The notes: generated by a model not told the origin, from the sequence alone. A stretch of DNA of 64,000 bases from Streptomyces sp. NBC_00442 (GCF_036014195.1 NZ_CP107918.1:7502001-7566000); one strand, 5' to 3'; numbered from the stretch's first letter, positions 1 to 9,026 are shown. Numbers and translations are program-made.

Positions 1-12
1 GGCGGTCGTTCG

Positions 13-1053
13 TCAGATCATCAGCAGCAGCCGCGTGTGCGGCACGAGCTTGCGGTTCACGCTGGTGCTCTGCACGAAGATCGTGAAGTCGTCGTTGTGG
101 TCGGCCTTGACGCGGACCTCCGTGTCGGGCAGGCCGAGCAGGGCGCGGGCCTGCGGCCCCGTGAACACCCGGTCCGTCTTCTTCTCCAGCACCGCGATCT
201 GCTTCTTCGCCTGGATCTTCTCCGACTTGCTCAACTGGTAGAAAGCACATCCGGTGCGGTAGGTGTGCCCGCATTCGACGACCCACTCCCGTATCGCCGC
301 ATCCCGGGCGACCGGAATCAGCTGGTACTGCGACGGGTTCACCGGGGTGAGACCGGCTGCCTCGATGGTGTCCTTGTTGACGGCGTCGGCTCCCGTCGAG
401 AACACGGCCCGCGAACCCCGGATGCCCTGGGTGCGGCCCACCATGAACTTCTCCGTCGCCTGCTGGATGACCTGCCCGGCCTCCTCCAGACCCTGAGTGC
501 TCGTGGCATCCCAGATGGCGATGTTGTCCTTCGGGAAACCGCACTGCATGGCTTCTCGCTTGCCCATCTGGTCCGGCACGAGAACGGCGAGCGTCCAGTT
601 GTCCTGCTGCCTCGCGACCAACTGCCCCACGGCCTGCACCAGTTCGCGCGGCTTGGTGCTCGGGGCGTCCGGGCAGCGGTGACTGGCGTTCTCCTGTCCG
701 TCGGTGAGGACGAACGTCAGGAAGCTGTGGTCGCCGTAGAGTTGCGCCGTCTGCGCGAGCTCCCCCTGTGACTTCAGTGTGGCCGCCAGGAGCGCCGTCA
801 TCCCGCCGACCCGGTACAGCTCCTTCAAGGACGGCATCCGCAGCACGTCCTTGTCGTAGATGACGCACTCCGCCTTGTCGGCGAACACGTACACCGTCAC
901 GCGGGTCTCCTGGTCCAACTCCTGTGATCGGCGGGCCAGATAGGCGATCTGCTGGTCGGCCACTTCGACGACCTTGCGACTCAGATGCGACATGGACGAA
1001 CTCGCGTCCAGCACGAGAGCAACGTGATTGATGTAGTTCTGGACCCCGGACAT
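13..1053 (-). CDS. von Willebrand factor A (VWA) domain protein
   Basis: The product is 346 aa and lacks a signal peptide or membrane segment, so it is probably cytoplasmic. A VWA fold starts at once: the metal-binding MIDAS motif DASSS lies at residues 16-20 and a later LTDGQE segment supplies a further metal-site region. VWA domains bind protein partners through a divalent metal. The rest resembles no enzyme I know. The ATG at 1053 is preferred over upstream ATGs because GAGGGGG lies 6 bases ahead of it. It points the same way as the FUSC gene upstream. The biological partner is not visible. Confidence 0.8.
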   Translation of the reverse strand: MSGVQNYINHVALVLDASSSMSHLSRKVVEVADQQIAYLARRSQELDQETRVTVYVFADKAECVIYDKDVLRMPSLKELYRVGGMTALLAATLKSQGELAQTAQLYGDHSFLTFVLTDGQENASHRCPDAPSTKPRELVQAVGQLVARQQDNWTLAVLVPDQMGKREAMQCGFPKDNIAIWDATSTQGLEEAGQVIQQATEKFMVGRTQGIRGSRAVFSTGADAVNKDTIEAAGLTPVNPSQYQLIPVARDAAIREWVVECGHTYRTGCAFYQLSKSEKIQAKKQIAVLEKKTDRVFTGPQARALLGLPDTEVRVKADHNDDFTIFVQSTSVNRKLVPHTRLLLMI

Positions 1054-1206
1054 GAGCATCCCCCTCGATCGGCACTTCGGCTCTTCGACCCGATGCATCG
1101 ATCGTCGCACCCACCACTGACAATCGATCTTGGACCGAGAGCTGTCGGGCCGGGGGAGGAACGCGGAGCAGAAGGACTCAGAACGAGCGAAGCTCCACCA
1201 CGCCGG

Positions 1207-2442
1207 TCACCACGGACGTTCCTCCGGTTCCGGAAGCCGCATCATCTGCCGGACCCGGCTCCGCGCGCGGCGAACGCGCGGGAAACGCTGCCCCTGTCGG
1301 CGCGAGCGCTGGTCGAGCTCCTCGACCAGGCGCTGGGAGCGCTTCTCCACGTCGAGTTCGTTGAGGATCCGGTCCACCTCGGCCAGGAGCGCCCCGTGCA
1401 GCTGCCACTGCCGGGGGTGCCGCTGCACCTGTGCGAGCAGCAGGTCGGCCACCCTGTCGCGGCTGAGCCGGCCGGCCGTCAACTCGTCCGCCAGCCGCTC
1501 CTCCGCCATCTCGGCGTTGCGGCTCACCTGAGTGGTGATCAGCACGGCAAAGCTTTCGATGGCGCGGGCGAGATGCTCGAACACGTCCTTGAGGGCGACT
1601 CCGACGTCGGGCTCGAAGAGGTGCTCCTGCGTACGTTCCTTCGCGAGGTCGGTGAGCGACCGGCACACGACGCGCAGCACCACGGCGGAGATCTCCAGGG
1701 TGTCGAGCCCGGTGCGCAGCACCACACGCGAGAGCAGTCCTTCCTTGACGCGGGGATTGAGGCGCAGGCTGTCCTCCGCCTGCCGCAGGGAGGCGTCCAC
1801 TTGGGCGATGTCGTGATCGAGGCGGCGCGCCTCGTGCAGCCGGGCCGCCGCCTGGGCCACCGGCGTGTGGCCGCCGACCTCGTCACCCAGGTCGAGGAGC
1901 AGGCGCCGCATCCGCGCGGCCAGCTCCTCGATGGCCCCGCCCGCGGACTCCACCCACACGGGCGGGGCCAGCAGCATGTTGAACAGCATCCCGACCCCCG
2001 CGCCGATCAGCGTCTCCAGGACGCGGTCCCACGCCGTCGCGGATACCCGAGTCACCCCCAGGACGAGCATCGCGCTGATCGCCACCTCGGGAACGAACTC
2101 GCCGACCTTGACGAAGCGCCCCACCACGAGCGCCGCCAGGATGATCAGCCCCAGGCTCCACCAGGTCAGACCCACCAGAGAGCTGAAGCCGACGGCGAGG
2201 AGCACGCCCACGACGACGGAGTTCACTCTGCGGACGGCCGTGACCAGCGTGGTGTAGAGGGTGACCTGGACGACGAGCAACGCCGTCAGGGGCGCGGTCA
2301 GGGGAGCGGGTTCGCTGCTCAGGCGCAGGGCCACCACATAGGAGATGACCGCGGCCGCCGTGGAACGCAGCGTCTGCACCACAGCCGGCTCACGGCGGCG
2401 GCGCGCGAAATCGAGCAGAGGATGAGTGAACTCCCGCACCAT
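1207..2442 (-). CDS. FUSC-family membrane protein (aromatic acid exporter-like)
   Basis: The product is 411 aa. The N-terminal 160 residues form about six hydrophobic segments, as in the FUSC / aromatic acid exporter (YqjA/ArAE-like) families, and the C-terminal half is a soluble helical, charged region rich in Leu, Arg and Glu. Family members are inner-membrane proteins, some linked to efflux of aromatic acids; the substrate cannot be read from sequence. The ATG is preceded by an AAGGGGTGG ribosome site. The last 30 residues are very Arg-rich. It is followed 150 bp later by the VWA gene on the same strand. Confidence 0.75.
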   Translation of the reverse strand: MVREFTHPLLDFARRRREPAVVQTLRSTAAAVISYVVALRLSSEPAPLTAPLTALLVVQVTLYTTLVTAVRRVNSVVVGVLLAVGFSSLVGLTWWSLGLIILAALVVGRFVKVGEFVPEVAISAMLVLGVTRVSATAWDRVLETLIGAGVGMLFNMLLAPPVWVESAGGAIEELAARMRRLLLDLGDEVGGHTPVAQAAARLHEARRLDHDIAQVDASLRQAEDSLRLNPRVKEGLLSRVVLRTGLDTLEISAVVLRVVCRSLTDLAKERTQEHLFEPDVGVALKDVFEHLARAIESFAVLITTQVSRNAEMAEERLADELTAGRLSRDRVADLLLAQVQRHPRQWQLHGALLAEVDRILNELDVEKRSQRLVEELDQRSRRQGQRFPRVRRARSRVRQMMRLPEPEERPW

Positions 2443-2706
2443 CCACCCCTTCCCTTTCGGTGGGATTCACACACGGTGAGGCACCCAGGTGAAGGAAAGG
2501 GGCGAAATTACCAATACGGATAATTCGGCCACGCTGACGGGGGGCGAGAGGGCCTCCTGGGTGCCGTTCTCCCGCGAGGTGAGAGGGTGGTCACCGCGAT
2601 CCGGCGCACCACGGATCATGTCGTTGAAACGGGGAGGAGTGCGGGGATTTTTTTGGGGGTAGGCGCACAACGTAAATGGTGGCGCTTCGGCAGTGAGGCG
2701 AACTGG

Positions 2707-3180
2707 ATGAATCTTGTGGAGCAGGACGAGGGACAGCGGGCAGGCGCGGGTCGTACGGACGGCGCGATGTCCGTTTCCGCCGTGCTGTTGGGCAGCGAGG
2801 ACATTGCCAAGGCCCGGAGCGTGGCACGGGACTTTTTGACGTCCTTGCAGGCCGTACACGGTCTGCCGGTGTGGAAGCACACCATGGGCACGGTCCAGCT
2901 GGTGGTGAGCGAGCTGGTGACGAATGCCCGCAAGTACGCTCCCGGGCCCTGTCTGCTGACCTTGGAGGTCAACGACGGCGCGGTCGAGGTGACGGTGTGG
3001 GACAGCAGCACGACGCTGCCGCTGGTGCTCGCGCCGGATCCCAGCAGGGTCGGACAGCACGGCCTGGAGATCGTCATGGCGGTGTGCCGCAGCTTCGAGG
3101 TGCACCGCGAGCCGGTCGGCAAGCGCATCAAGACCGCCATCGCCCTGGCCGACGAATCGGACGGCTGCGGGACTGCGTGA
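2707..3180 (+). CDS. RsbW-like anti-sigma/ATP-binding protein (HATPase_c)
   Basis: The product is 157 aa and consists of a single GHKL ATPase domain. The N-box VSELVTNARKYA and a glycine box (GQHGLEIV) are visible. Streptomyces carries dozens of such stand-alone RsbW-like proteins; several act as anti-sigma kinases that phosphorylate STAS proteins, but most are uncharacterised. The ATG at 2707 has GAGG about 8 bases upstream; the open frame extends further 5' but without convincing family sequence. A second paralogue lies 105 bp downstream, so the two may be co-transcribed. Confidence 0.8.
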   Translation: MNLVEQDEGQRAGAGRTDGAMSVSAVLLGSEDIAKARSVARDFLTSLQAVHGLPVWKHTMGTVQLVVSELVTNARKYAPGPCLLTLEVNDGAVEVTVWDSSTTLPLVLAPDPSRVGQHGLEIVMAVCRSFEVHREPVGKRIKTAIALADESDGCGTA

Positions 3181-3285
3181 TCAAGGGCCCTCGGAGCCCG
3201 TGTACAACCCGAGGCGCGGCCATATTGAGCCCGGTGATCCGGGGCAGACGGATATGGACAACGCTGGTCGGCGTACGGAGGGGCA

Positions 3286-3723
3286 GTGCCGAAGGATTCA
3301 TCGCTGAGGGCCGTCGGGTGGGCGCGCTCGCTGCCACTGAGCAGCAGCGTGAAAGAGGCGCGGGACTGGACGCGGGTACATCTGCGCACCCTGGAATGGG
3401 CTCACCGGACACCGGATGTGGCGGACGCGGTGCTCCTGACCGTGTCCGAACTCGTCACCAATGCGCAGGTGCACGCCCGTAGCGCGGCACAGTTGATCCT
3501 CACCTGGGACGAGGAGTGCCTGCACGTGACCGTGCACGACGCCTCGCCCCGGCTGCCCGAGCCGCGCGACCCCGACCACGATGCCCTCGGCGGGCGCGGC
3601 CTGCTCCTGATCGACGCCCTCGCGGACGAGTGGCACGCCTATCCCTGCCCTCGCGGCAAGAACGTCACCGCCTGCTTCCAGCCGCCCGCCGTCGCCGACC
3701 CGACGTCACCAGTCCCCGGCTGA
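3286..3723 (+). CDS. RsbW-like ATP-binding protein (HATPase_c), second paralogue
   Basis: The product is 145 aa with the same GHKL layout as its neighbour: N-box VSELVTNAQVHA, then an ATP-lid region with GGRGLLLIDALAD. It starts with GTG preceded by GGAGGGG. The role is probably regulatory (anti-sigma kinase-like), with the target unknown. The downstream gene is convergent on the opposite strand, so this ends the short two-gene unit. Confidence 0.8.
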   Translation: MPKDSSLRAVGWARSLPLSSSVKEARDWTRVHLRTLEWAHRTPDVADAVLLTVSELVTNAQVHARSAAQLILTWDEECLHVTVHDASPRLPEPRDPDHDALGGRGLLLIDALADEWHAYPCPRGKNVTACFQPPAVADPTSPVPG

Positions 3724-3771
3724 GCGCCGGCCGTTTCCGTGCCGGGATCCGAAGTCCGGCCGTACGGCGCT

Positions 3772-4149
3772 TCACAGCTCCAGAAGGGGTTCCAGGGCGC
3801 GCAGCTGACGGCGGATGTCGTCCAGCGGTTTGATGCGCTCGCGGTCAAGGACGAGGTAGATGAAGACGCCGCTCCCACGCAGACGGGGGAGCGGCCGGAT
3901 CATGTGCAGTTCGGTGGCGAGCGTGATGAGGATGTCCTCGACGCTGTCCGGGGCGTAGCCCAGAAGCTCCAGGGTGTAGAGCTTGGCGCGCATGACGTCG
4001 CTGTCGCCGTAGGCGACCTTTTCCATGTCGAGACCGCTGCCCCGGTCGAGCGAGCCAAGAACGTGGCGCTGCTGTAAATCGACGATGGCGACGCCGGTGG
4101 CGCCGCCGATCGCGAGTGCCTTCTGCAGAGCGTTTTCGACGCTGTCCAT
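3772..4149 (-). CDS. Roadblock/LC7-like small regulatory protein
   Basis: The product is 125 aa with no signal peptide. Its length, the alternating helix/strand pattern, the opening ALAIGGATGVAIVDL, and the segment EDILITLATELHMIRPLP followed by FIYLVLDRER resemble roadblock/LC7 fold proteins that Streptomyces encodes next to small GTPases or ATPases. No GTPase gene is present here. The ATG at 4149 has AAGGAAG about 12 bases upstream; a longer frame exists but its extra N-terminus is Arg/Pro-rich and unlike the family. The fold assignment rests on pattern only. Confidence 0.6.
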   Translation of the reverse strand: MDSVENALQKALAIGGATGVAIVDLQQRHVLGSLDRGSGLDMEKVAYGDSDVMRAKLYTLELLGYAPDSVEDILITLATELHMIRPLPRLRGSGVFIYLVLDRERIKPLDDIRRQLRALEPLLEL

Positions 4150-4530
4150 CCGTGTACGTCTTCCTTCGAGGAGGATCCCGGGGCGGCGCGGGTGGACCCG
4201 CGCCGCGGACGATCCGTGGAAGGTGCGTCCTGGCGACGGCTTCGCGGTGGAGGCGGAAGCTGACCGGGACGTGCCTGGGATATGGAGGTGCGCGGTTCCC
4301 TGCGCCCGCAGCCACGAACCCGGCCAGCACCTGCCACCTACCCGGGACACGGGCGTTCATGGCATTTCTTCGGACCGGTTGCCCGCGCGATCGGGTCTTC
4401 GGGCCGGTTGCCGCGCGATCGGGCCAGTGCTGCCATCGCCCGCGAGTCCCGGGGCGCGATGAGGGGGAGAGGACGCAGCAGCAGGGCCGGACCCTTCGGG
4501 GTCCGGCCCTGCGTGGCTGCCGGCGGTGCG
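4150..4530. other. Intergenic region between the roadblock-like and small hydrophobic genes
   Basis: There is no convincing gene in these 381 bases. They contain a near-perfect direct repeat of about 20 bp (4375-4395 and 4404-4423, core CCGGTTGCC) and the terminator hairpin at 4481-4512. The open frames crossing the region are Arg/Pro-rich shadows. Confidence 0.6.
4481..4512 (-). terminator. Rho-independent-type hairpin downstream of small hydrophobic gene copy 1
   Basis: This is a perfect 14-bp inverted repeat (4481-4494 and 4499-4512) closed by a TTCG tetraloop, just 3' of the 53-residue gene. Streptomyces terminators often lack a U-tract, as here. Confidence 0.8.
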
Positions 4531-4692
4531 CTACCAGCGGTACCAGCGGCCGCTTCCGCCGCGGGGTCGTGCGACGAACCCGACGAGCCACACGACGAGG
4601 ACCACGATGGCTATCCACCACAGGGCCTTGAGAGCGAAACCGGCACCGAACAGGATCAGGGCGAGCAGAAGAACGAGAAGCAGGGGAACCAT
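4531..4692 (-). CDS. 53-residue hydrophobic membrane protein, copy 1
   Basis: The product is 53 aa: MVPLLLVLLLALILFGAGFA, then a Lys-containing linker, a second hydrophobic segment and a C-terminal tail ending GGSGRWYRW. Two transmembrane helices with a basic aromatic tail are likely. Near-identical proteins are encoded at 31763-31924 and 44787-44948. The ATG is preceded by a strong GGAGGTCGATAACC leader that is shared by all three copies, and each copy has its own perfect terminator hairpin. Function is unknown; proteins of this type are annotated only as hydrophobic proteins in Streptomyces. Confidence 0.85.
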   Translation of the reverse strand: MVPLLLVLLLALILFGAGFALKALWWIAIVVLVVWLVGFVARPRGGSGRWYRW

Positions 4693-5120
4693 GGTTATCG
4701 ACCTCCAGACCGCCGTGTGCCCCCGGAGGACCCCGCCACACCGCCGAATGTGCCGGATTCGGATGGAGGATTCCGGCACCCGCGCCGACCGCCGGCCGGA
4801 CCACCATCCGCCAACGTTTGGCCAACGTCGCGTCAACGGGGCCTGTCCCGAGGCCGATCGGGCCGTCGTGCCGGCACACGACTTCTAGCGGAGGCTTGCG
4901 TCCGTCGGGCTCGGCATACGACACTCCTGTAACTTGGGTACCTCAGTAGTCCCTCAACTCGACAACAGAGCCGAATGCCGCCCGCGCACCAAGCGATCGC
5001 TTCCGCAAGGGAGTTGTCCGACGGGCATTCCTCGCGGGATGCAGCAGTTGGGGGAATGGGCAAAGGCAAACGATTGCGTTCGCGACGTGCACCGTGCGGA
5101 TGCCGCTGGAAGGAAAGCGT
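4693..5120. other. Divergent intergenic region upstream of the transglycosylase
   Basis: This 428-bp spacer separates the minus-strand hydrophobic gene and the plus-strand SLT gene, so it must hold both promoters. The first 60 bases next to 4692 are a leader conserved in the other two copies of the hydrophobic gene. Cell-wall hydrolase genes in Streptomyces are often preceded by a ydaO (c-di-AMP) riboswitch; I could not match its conserved core here. Confidence 0.5.
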
Positions 5121-5846
5121 GTGAGTCGGATATCGGCACGGGGATTCGCGGTCGCGTCCGCAACCGCGGTCACCACCGTAGGGGCCGTGGTCGGCGTCGC
5201 CGCGGGCGGCCCCGCCGCCTCGAACGACAACGTCGAGGCGACCGCCGCCGGCACCACGCTGCTCGCCGACATACCCGCAGGACAGCAGGCACAGGTGCAG
5301 ACCGCCTCCCTGGCCCAGCAGGCGGACGCCCAGTCGGCTCAGGCCAGCGCCGCCGCGAAGAAATCGGCCGAGGAAGCCGCACGCATCAAGGCGGCACAGG
5401 ACGCCAAGGCCAAGAAGGACGCCGCCGTCAAGGACAAGGCGAGCAAGGACCAGGCGGACAAGGACGCCAAGGACGCCAAGGACGCGAAGGCCCGCGACCT
5501 GGAGACCCAGGCCGCCAGCCGCGCGGAGAGCCGAAGCACTTTCAAGGTCCAGAGTTCCTACTCGGTCTCCGACGTACAGGCGATCGCCCGTCAGATCGTT
5601 CCCGCCGACCAGTTCCAGTGCTTCAGCAACATCGTCAACAAAGAGTCGAGCTGGAACTACACGGCCAGCAACGGCTCCGCCTACGGGCTCGTCCAGGCGC
5701 TGCCCGGCTCCAAGATGAGCTCCGCCGGCTCCGACTGGCAGACCAACCCGGCCACGCAGATCAAGTGGGGCCTCAACTACATGAACGGACGCTACGGCAG
5801 CCCGTGTGGCGCCTGGTCGTTCTGGACGACCCACCACTCGTACTAG
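5121..5846 (+). CDS. Secreted SLT-type lytic transglycosylase-like protein
   Basis: The product is 241 aa. An N-terminal signal sequence (about residues 1-40, ending in a Gly/Ala-rich stretch) leads into a long Ala/Lys/Asp coiled-coil-like linker with DAKDAKDAK repeats. The C-terminal 90 residues match a transglycosylase SLT-like domain: NKESSWNY supplies the catalytic Glu, followed by SAYGLVQALPGSKM and a terminal Trp/His-rich WSFWTTHHSY. It would cleave peptidoglycan outside the cell. The GTG at 5121 is chosen because AAGGAAAG lies just upstream; two earlier start codons are in frame. Confidence 0.85.
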   Translation: MSRISARGFAVASATAVTTVGAVVGVAAGGPAASNDNVEATAAGTTLLADIPAGQQAQVQTASLAQQADAQSAQASAAAKKSAEEAARIKAAQDAKAKKDAAVKDKASKDQADKDAKDAKDAKARDLETQAASRAESRSTFKVQSSYSVSDVQAIARQIVPADQFQCFSNIVNKESSWNYTASNGSAYGLVQALPGSKMSSAGSDWQTNPATQIKWGLNYMNGRYGSPCGAWSFWTTHHSY

Positions 5847-5884
5847 CGCCTGTCCGGCGGGACCCGTTCGGCGCGCCGTCGTGG

Positions 5885-6277
5885 TCAGCGGGCGCTGCCG
5901 AGGTCTCGGTCGGCGTCGCTGCCCCGGAGCATGAGAGTCGTCTCCTCGATGCGGCGGAAGCGGCCGTCGGAGGTGAGGTCGGCGAACACGTAGACCTCCA
6001 TGGAGACGGTGGCGCCGTCGGTCTTGGTGATGTGGCAGGTGTGCCGGTCGGCGTACTTGGCGCCGTCGTACAGCTCCTCGTGGACGTCCACGTGCCCGTC
6101 CGCGACGATGCCGCGAAGGTGCTCGATGTGATCGAGGAACTCGGCGCGGTCGGCCCACTCGCCGTCCGTGCGCTGGCGGTAGTCGGGGGCGAAGTGCCGG
6201 TCGGCCGCCTCGGCCAGGGTGATCTCGCGGTTGAAGAGCAGGTCGTTGAGGGCGGCTTCGATACCGGTGCGCGTCAT
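5885..6277 (-). CDS. Nuclear transport factor 2 (SnoaL-like) family protein
   Basis: The product is 130 aa, the usual size for a single NTF2-like cone fold. The layout fits: an N-terminal helix, a HFAPDYRQR segment, a HIEHLRGIVADGHVDVHEEL region and final strands (VSMEVYVFADLTSDGRFRRIEE). Family members include SnoaL-type cyclases, ketosteroid isomerase-like enzymes and many proteins of unknown role. The ATG at 6277 has AAGGA upstream. A 942-residue open frame that continues beyond it is an artefact of the arabinofuranosidase region. Confidence 0.75.
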   Translation of the reverse strand: MTRTGIEAALNDLLFNREITLAEAADRHFAPDYRQRTDGEWADRAEFLDHIEHLRGIVADGHVDVHEELYDGAKYADRHTCHITKTDGATVSMEVYVFADLTSDGRFRRIEETTLMLRGSDADRDLGSAR

Positions 6278-6491
6278 GATCGGGTCCTTTTCATGGGTGG
6301 GCCAGGCATGGTCGAGAGCGGTCGATGCGTGCGTTGCGCACGCTTCGCCCATACGGTAACACCCCTTGCGTGCGTCGCGCACGCCATGTGGGGGATCCAT
6401 GGCCACGCGGCGCTGAGCGCGCCCATGCTTCACCACCGCACCGGCGCCCCCGCCCGCCTCGACGGTGCGTACGGTGTCGGGTGTGGACACG

Positions 6492-7235
6492 ATGCGTGCT
6501 GTCACGCTCAACATCTGGGGGCGGGGATCGGCCTGGCGGCGCCGGCTGCCGCTGGTCCGGGCCGAACTCGCGCGGCTCGCGCCCGACGTCGTCGGCCTGC
6601 AGGAGGTGTGGCGGAAGGGAGCGCGGTGCCAGGCGGAGCAGATCGCCGACACTCTCGGATACCACGTGACGTACGCGCGAGCGGCCGCCCGGCACCTCCG
6701 CGGCGTACAGGGCAACGCTCTGCTGAGCCGGGAGCCGGTCACGCGGTACGAGGTGCTGCCGCTGCCGACGCCGCCCGGTGTGGAGCCCCGGTCGGTGCTG
6801 TGCGCGGAGGTCGGCTCGATGACGGTACTCGTCACCCATCTGACGTGGGAGTGGGAGCACGCGTCCATCAGGCGGGAACAGGTGCGCTTCCTGGCGGAGC
6901 TGGCGGCGGCGAGCGAGGGACGGGACGTCGTCGTTCTGGCCGACCTCAACGCGGCTCCGGACACCGAGGAGATCCGGTGGCTGACCGGCCGGCTCACCGA
7001 CGCGTGGGCGTGCGCCGGTGACGGTCCGGGACACACGTTCACGCCCGCCAACGGGTTCGCGCGCAGGGCCCGCGAGCCGGCGCGGCGCATCGACTTCGTC
7101 CTCACCGACGGACTGCGGGCAACGCGAGCCGAGTTGGCGTTCACCACGCCGGTGCGCGCCGCCCGTCGTCCGGTGTGGCCCTCCGACCACTTCGGCGTGG
7201 TCTGCGATCTGACGCCGAAGGCGCGCCCGTCGTAG
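6492..7235 (+). CDS. Endonuclease/exonuclease/phosphatase family protein
   Basis: The product is about 247 aa. EEP-superfamily motifs appear in order: TLNIWGRG near the N-terminus, LQEVW (metal-binding Glu), VLADLNAAPDT (catalytic Asp and Asn) and the C-terminal WPSDHFGVVCDL (catalytic Asp-His pair). All catalytic residues are present, so it should be an active Mg-dependent phosphodiesterase or nuclease; the substrate is unknown. There is no signal peptide. No clear ribosome site marks the start, and GTG at 6483 or 6465 is also possible. Confidence 0.8.
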   Translation: MRAVTLNIWGRGSAWRRRLPLVRAELARLAPDVVGLQEVWRKGARCQAEQIADTLGYHVTYARAAARHLRGVQGNALLSREPVTRYEVLPLPTPPGVEPRSVLCAEVGSMTVLVTHLTWEWEHASIRREQVRFLAELAAASEGRDVVVLADLNAAPDTEEIRWLTGRLTDAWACAGDGPGHTFTPANGFARRAREPARRIDFVLTDGLRATRAELAFTTPVRAARRPVWPSDHFGVVCDLTPKARPS

Positions 7236-7272
7236 TGCGGGCGGTGGAGGTCCGGTGTCCGTGGAGGTCCGG

Positions 7273-8778
7273 TCAGTGGAGCTGGAACTTCTGGGCGGCG
7301 CTGCCGTTGCAGTCCCAGATCTGGAGCCTGGTGCCGTTGGCGGTCGCCCCGCTCGGGGAGTCGAGGCACCTGCCGGACTGCGGGTTGAAGAACGATCCGT
7401 CCGACCGGGCCACCCAGTTCTGACCGCCTACGCCGTTGCAGTCCCAGAGCTCGACCTTGGTGCCGCCCGCCGTGCCGTTGCCGTTGATGTCCAGGCAGCG
7501 GCCGAGGGTCCGCAGCGTCCCGTCGGGGAGGTGCGCCCAGTGCTGGTCCTCGGCGTACTTCTGGCAGGCCCACAGCTGTACCGCGGCGCCGTCGGCACCC
7601 GTGTCGTCCGCGGCCACGTCCACGCACGTGCCGCCGGGACCCGTGAACTTGCGCTGGTCGCCGTTGGGTTCGTCGGTCTGTCCCGTGTAGCCCACGGAGG
7701 TGATCTCGGCCTGCACGGCGTCCTCGGCGGCGCCCGTCGGGTAGCCGGCGACCATCACGCCCTCGAAGAACGTGCCGCGGTTCCAGTTGCTGTTGTCGCC
7801 GCCGGTCCCCAGGATGATGCCGCCCTCCTGCTGCATCGGCTGGTAGCCGCCGCGGTTGGGCAGTGCCCCCTCCCACCAGGTCGACAGGCCGCCCGCCTGG
7901 GCGTTGCCGCCCTTGAGGGCGTAGGCGGTCCGGCCGTCGTTCTTGAGCATCGCGGTGACATACGCGGTGCCGTTGCCGAGGTTGGCGGTGTTGGATCCGT
8001 TGGCCCCCTGGAACATGCCGTTCTCCAGGTCGGCCTCCACCCAGGGGCCCGAACCCGTGCAGGGAGCGAAGTAGCAGGTGGTGGCGATGGATACGGCGTC
8101 CATGTGGCCGTTGCCGGTGTCGGCGGGGGTGCGCTCGGCGTTGCCGTAGTCGAAGCAGCAGGCGGATCCCACGTGGGTGCCGCTGGCGACCATGTAGGCG
8201 CCCTCGGCCTGGCCGCCGACCGCGGTGCCCGACGCCTGGCCGGCGGAGCGATAGCCGACGCCCGGCGAGATCCAGATGCCGTAGACCTTGTGGCCGCCCG
8301 CCGTCACCGAGATCTCGGAGGCGTCGGCGGCCCGGTCGGCCCCCATGCCCGCGGTGCCCGCGGGGCCGGGCAGGAGGTCGTTGTGGCGCGCGGTCTGGTC
8401 GTAGACCTTGCTGATCGAGCAGGTGGTGGCGCGGCAGAAGGTGTCCTGCGCCGCGGCGTCGGCGTACCCGCCGGGCGCCAGGGGCCCGATGTTCGTGACG
8501 GCACCGTCGGAGGCCCGCTTCACCTGGTACAGCGGGCCGTTGTAGGAGCCGATGAGGGCGCGGGTCGTGCTGTGCGCCGCGACGCACGGGGTGCCGGCAC
8601 TGCCGTAGATGTCGCACGGTAAGGAAGTCGCGGCCCGCGACGCTCCGGGCAGCGTCAGGAGCGTGCCGAGCACGACGGACAGCACGGCCAGGACGGAGAG
8701 CAGGGGCCGCCACGCGCGGGCGCGGCGGTCCGCGTCCGGGGTGCGGGGCCCGGCGGGGGAGAGGGGCGTTCTACGCAT
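7273..8778 (-). CDS. abfB: Secreted alpha-L-arabinofuranosidase B (GH54) with ricin-type lectin domain
   Basis: The product is 501 aa. An Arg-rich n-region and hydrophobic core (LLSVLAVLSVVLGTLLTLPG) form the signal peptide, with cleavage near ASRA-A. The mature protein begins with the GH54 hallmark CDIYGSAGTPCVAAHSTTRA; ADLENGMF and GGDNSN probably carry the catalytic Glu and Asp. After about residue 370 a ricin B lectin domain follows with QxW-type repeats (VQLWACQ, VELWDCN, LQIWDCN). The enzyme would release arabinose from hemicellulose outside the cell. Characterised GH54 enzymes usually carry an AbfB-type CBM42 instead of a ricin fold. The ATG at 8778 has AGGAG upstream. Confidence 0.9.
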   Translation of the reverse strand: MRRTPLSPAGPRTPDADRRARAWRPLLSVLAVLSVVLGTLLTLPGASRAATSLPCDIYGSAGTPCVAAHSTTRALIGSYNGPLYQVKRASDGAVTNIGPLAPGGYADAAAQDTFCRATTCSISKVYDQTARHNDLLPGPAGTAGMGADRAADASEISVTAGGHKVYGIWISPGVGYRSAGQASGTAVGGQAEGAYMVASGTHVGSACCFDYGNAERTPADTGNGHMDAVSIATTCYFAPCTGSGPWVEADLENGMFQGANGSNTANLGNGTAYVTAMLKNDGRTAYALKGGNAQAGGLSTWWEGALPNRGGYQPMQQEGGIILGTGGDNSNWNRGTFFEGVMVAGYPTGAAEDAVQAEITSVGYTGQTDEPNGDQRKFTGPGGTCVDVAADDTGADGAAVQLWACQKYAEDQHWAHLPDGTLRTLGRCLDINGNGTAGGTKVELWDCNGVGGQNWVARSDGSFFNPQSGRCLDSPSGATANGTRLQIWDCNGSAAQKFQLH

Positions 8779-8934
8779 GCGGTGCTCCTGAGGGTGTGAT
8801 GGGGCCTCAAAAGGCGGGCGTGATACGCGAGTTGCCATGGTGCGGCAGTGTGGGAACGTAGCCCCGCTGTTGGATTTCGTCAATGTTTGTTGCTTCGATG
8901 TGCCGGTACTTGCGAGAAGATTTGGGATTTCTCG

Positions 8935-8993
8935 GTGTCTGCGTGTCTGCGTGTCTGCGTGTCTACGGCGTCATCGGCGTCATTGGCGTCCCC
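8935..8993. repeat. Two adjacent short tandem repeats (8-bp x4 and 9-bp x3)
   Basis: GTGTCTGC is repeated from 8935 to 8966 (fourth unit ends AC), directly followed by GGCGTCATC-type 9-mers from 8967 to 8993. They lie between the arabinofuranosidase start and the trpF stop. Confidence 0.8.
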
Positions 8994-9026
8994 GGCATGC
9001 GCGAGCGCGCGTCGGCCCGTGCGCGG

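Noticed and set aside
985..2523. 512-codon plus-strand open frame opposite the FUSC gene
   Set aside because: It is His/Arg/Gln-rich, lacks a ribosome site and lies antisense to a gene with clear membrane segments and family pattern.
4861..5120. ydaO/c-di-AMP riboswitch upstream of the transglycosylase
   Set aside because: The gene type and long leader are suggestive, but I could not match the conserved riboswitch core. A covariance-model search would decide.
4934..7021. 695-codon plus-strand open frame
   Set aside because: It overlaps the SLT and EEP genes in another frame and has Arg/Gly-rich shadow composition.
5885..8713. 942-codon minus-strand open frame
   Set aside because: Only its last 130 codons (NTF2-like) are real; the rest is antisense to the EEP gene and an off-frame reading of the arabinofuranosidase.
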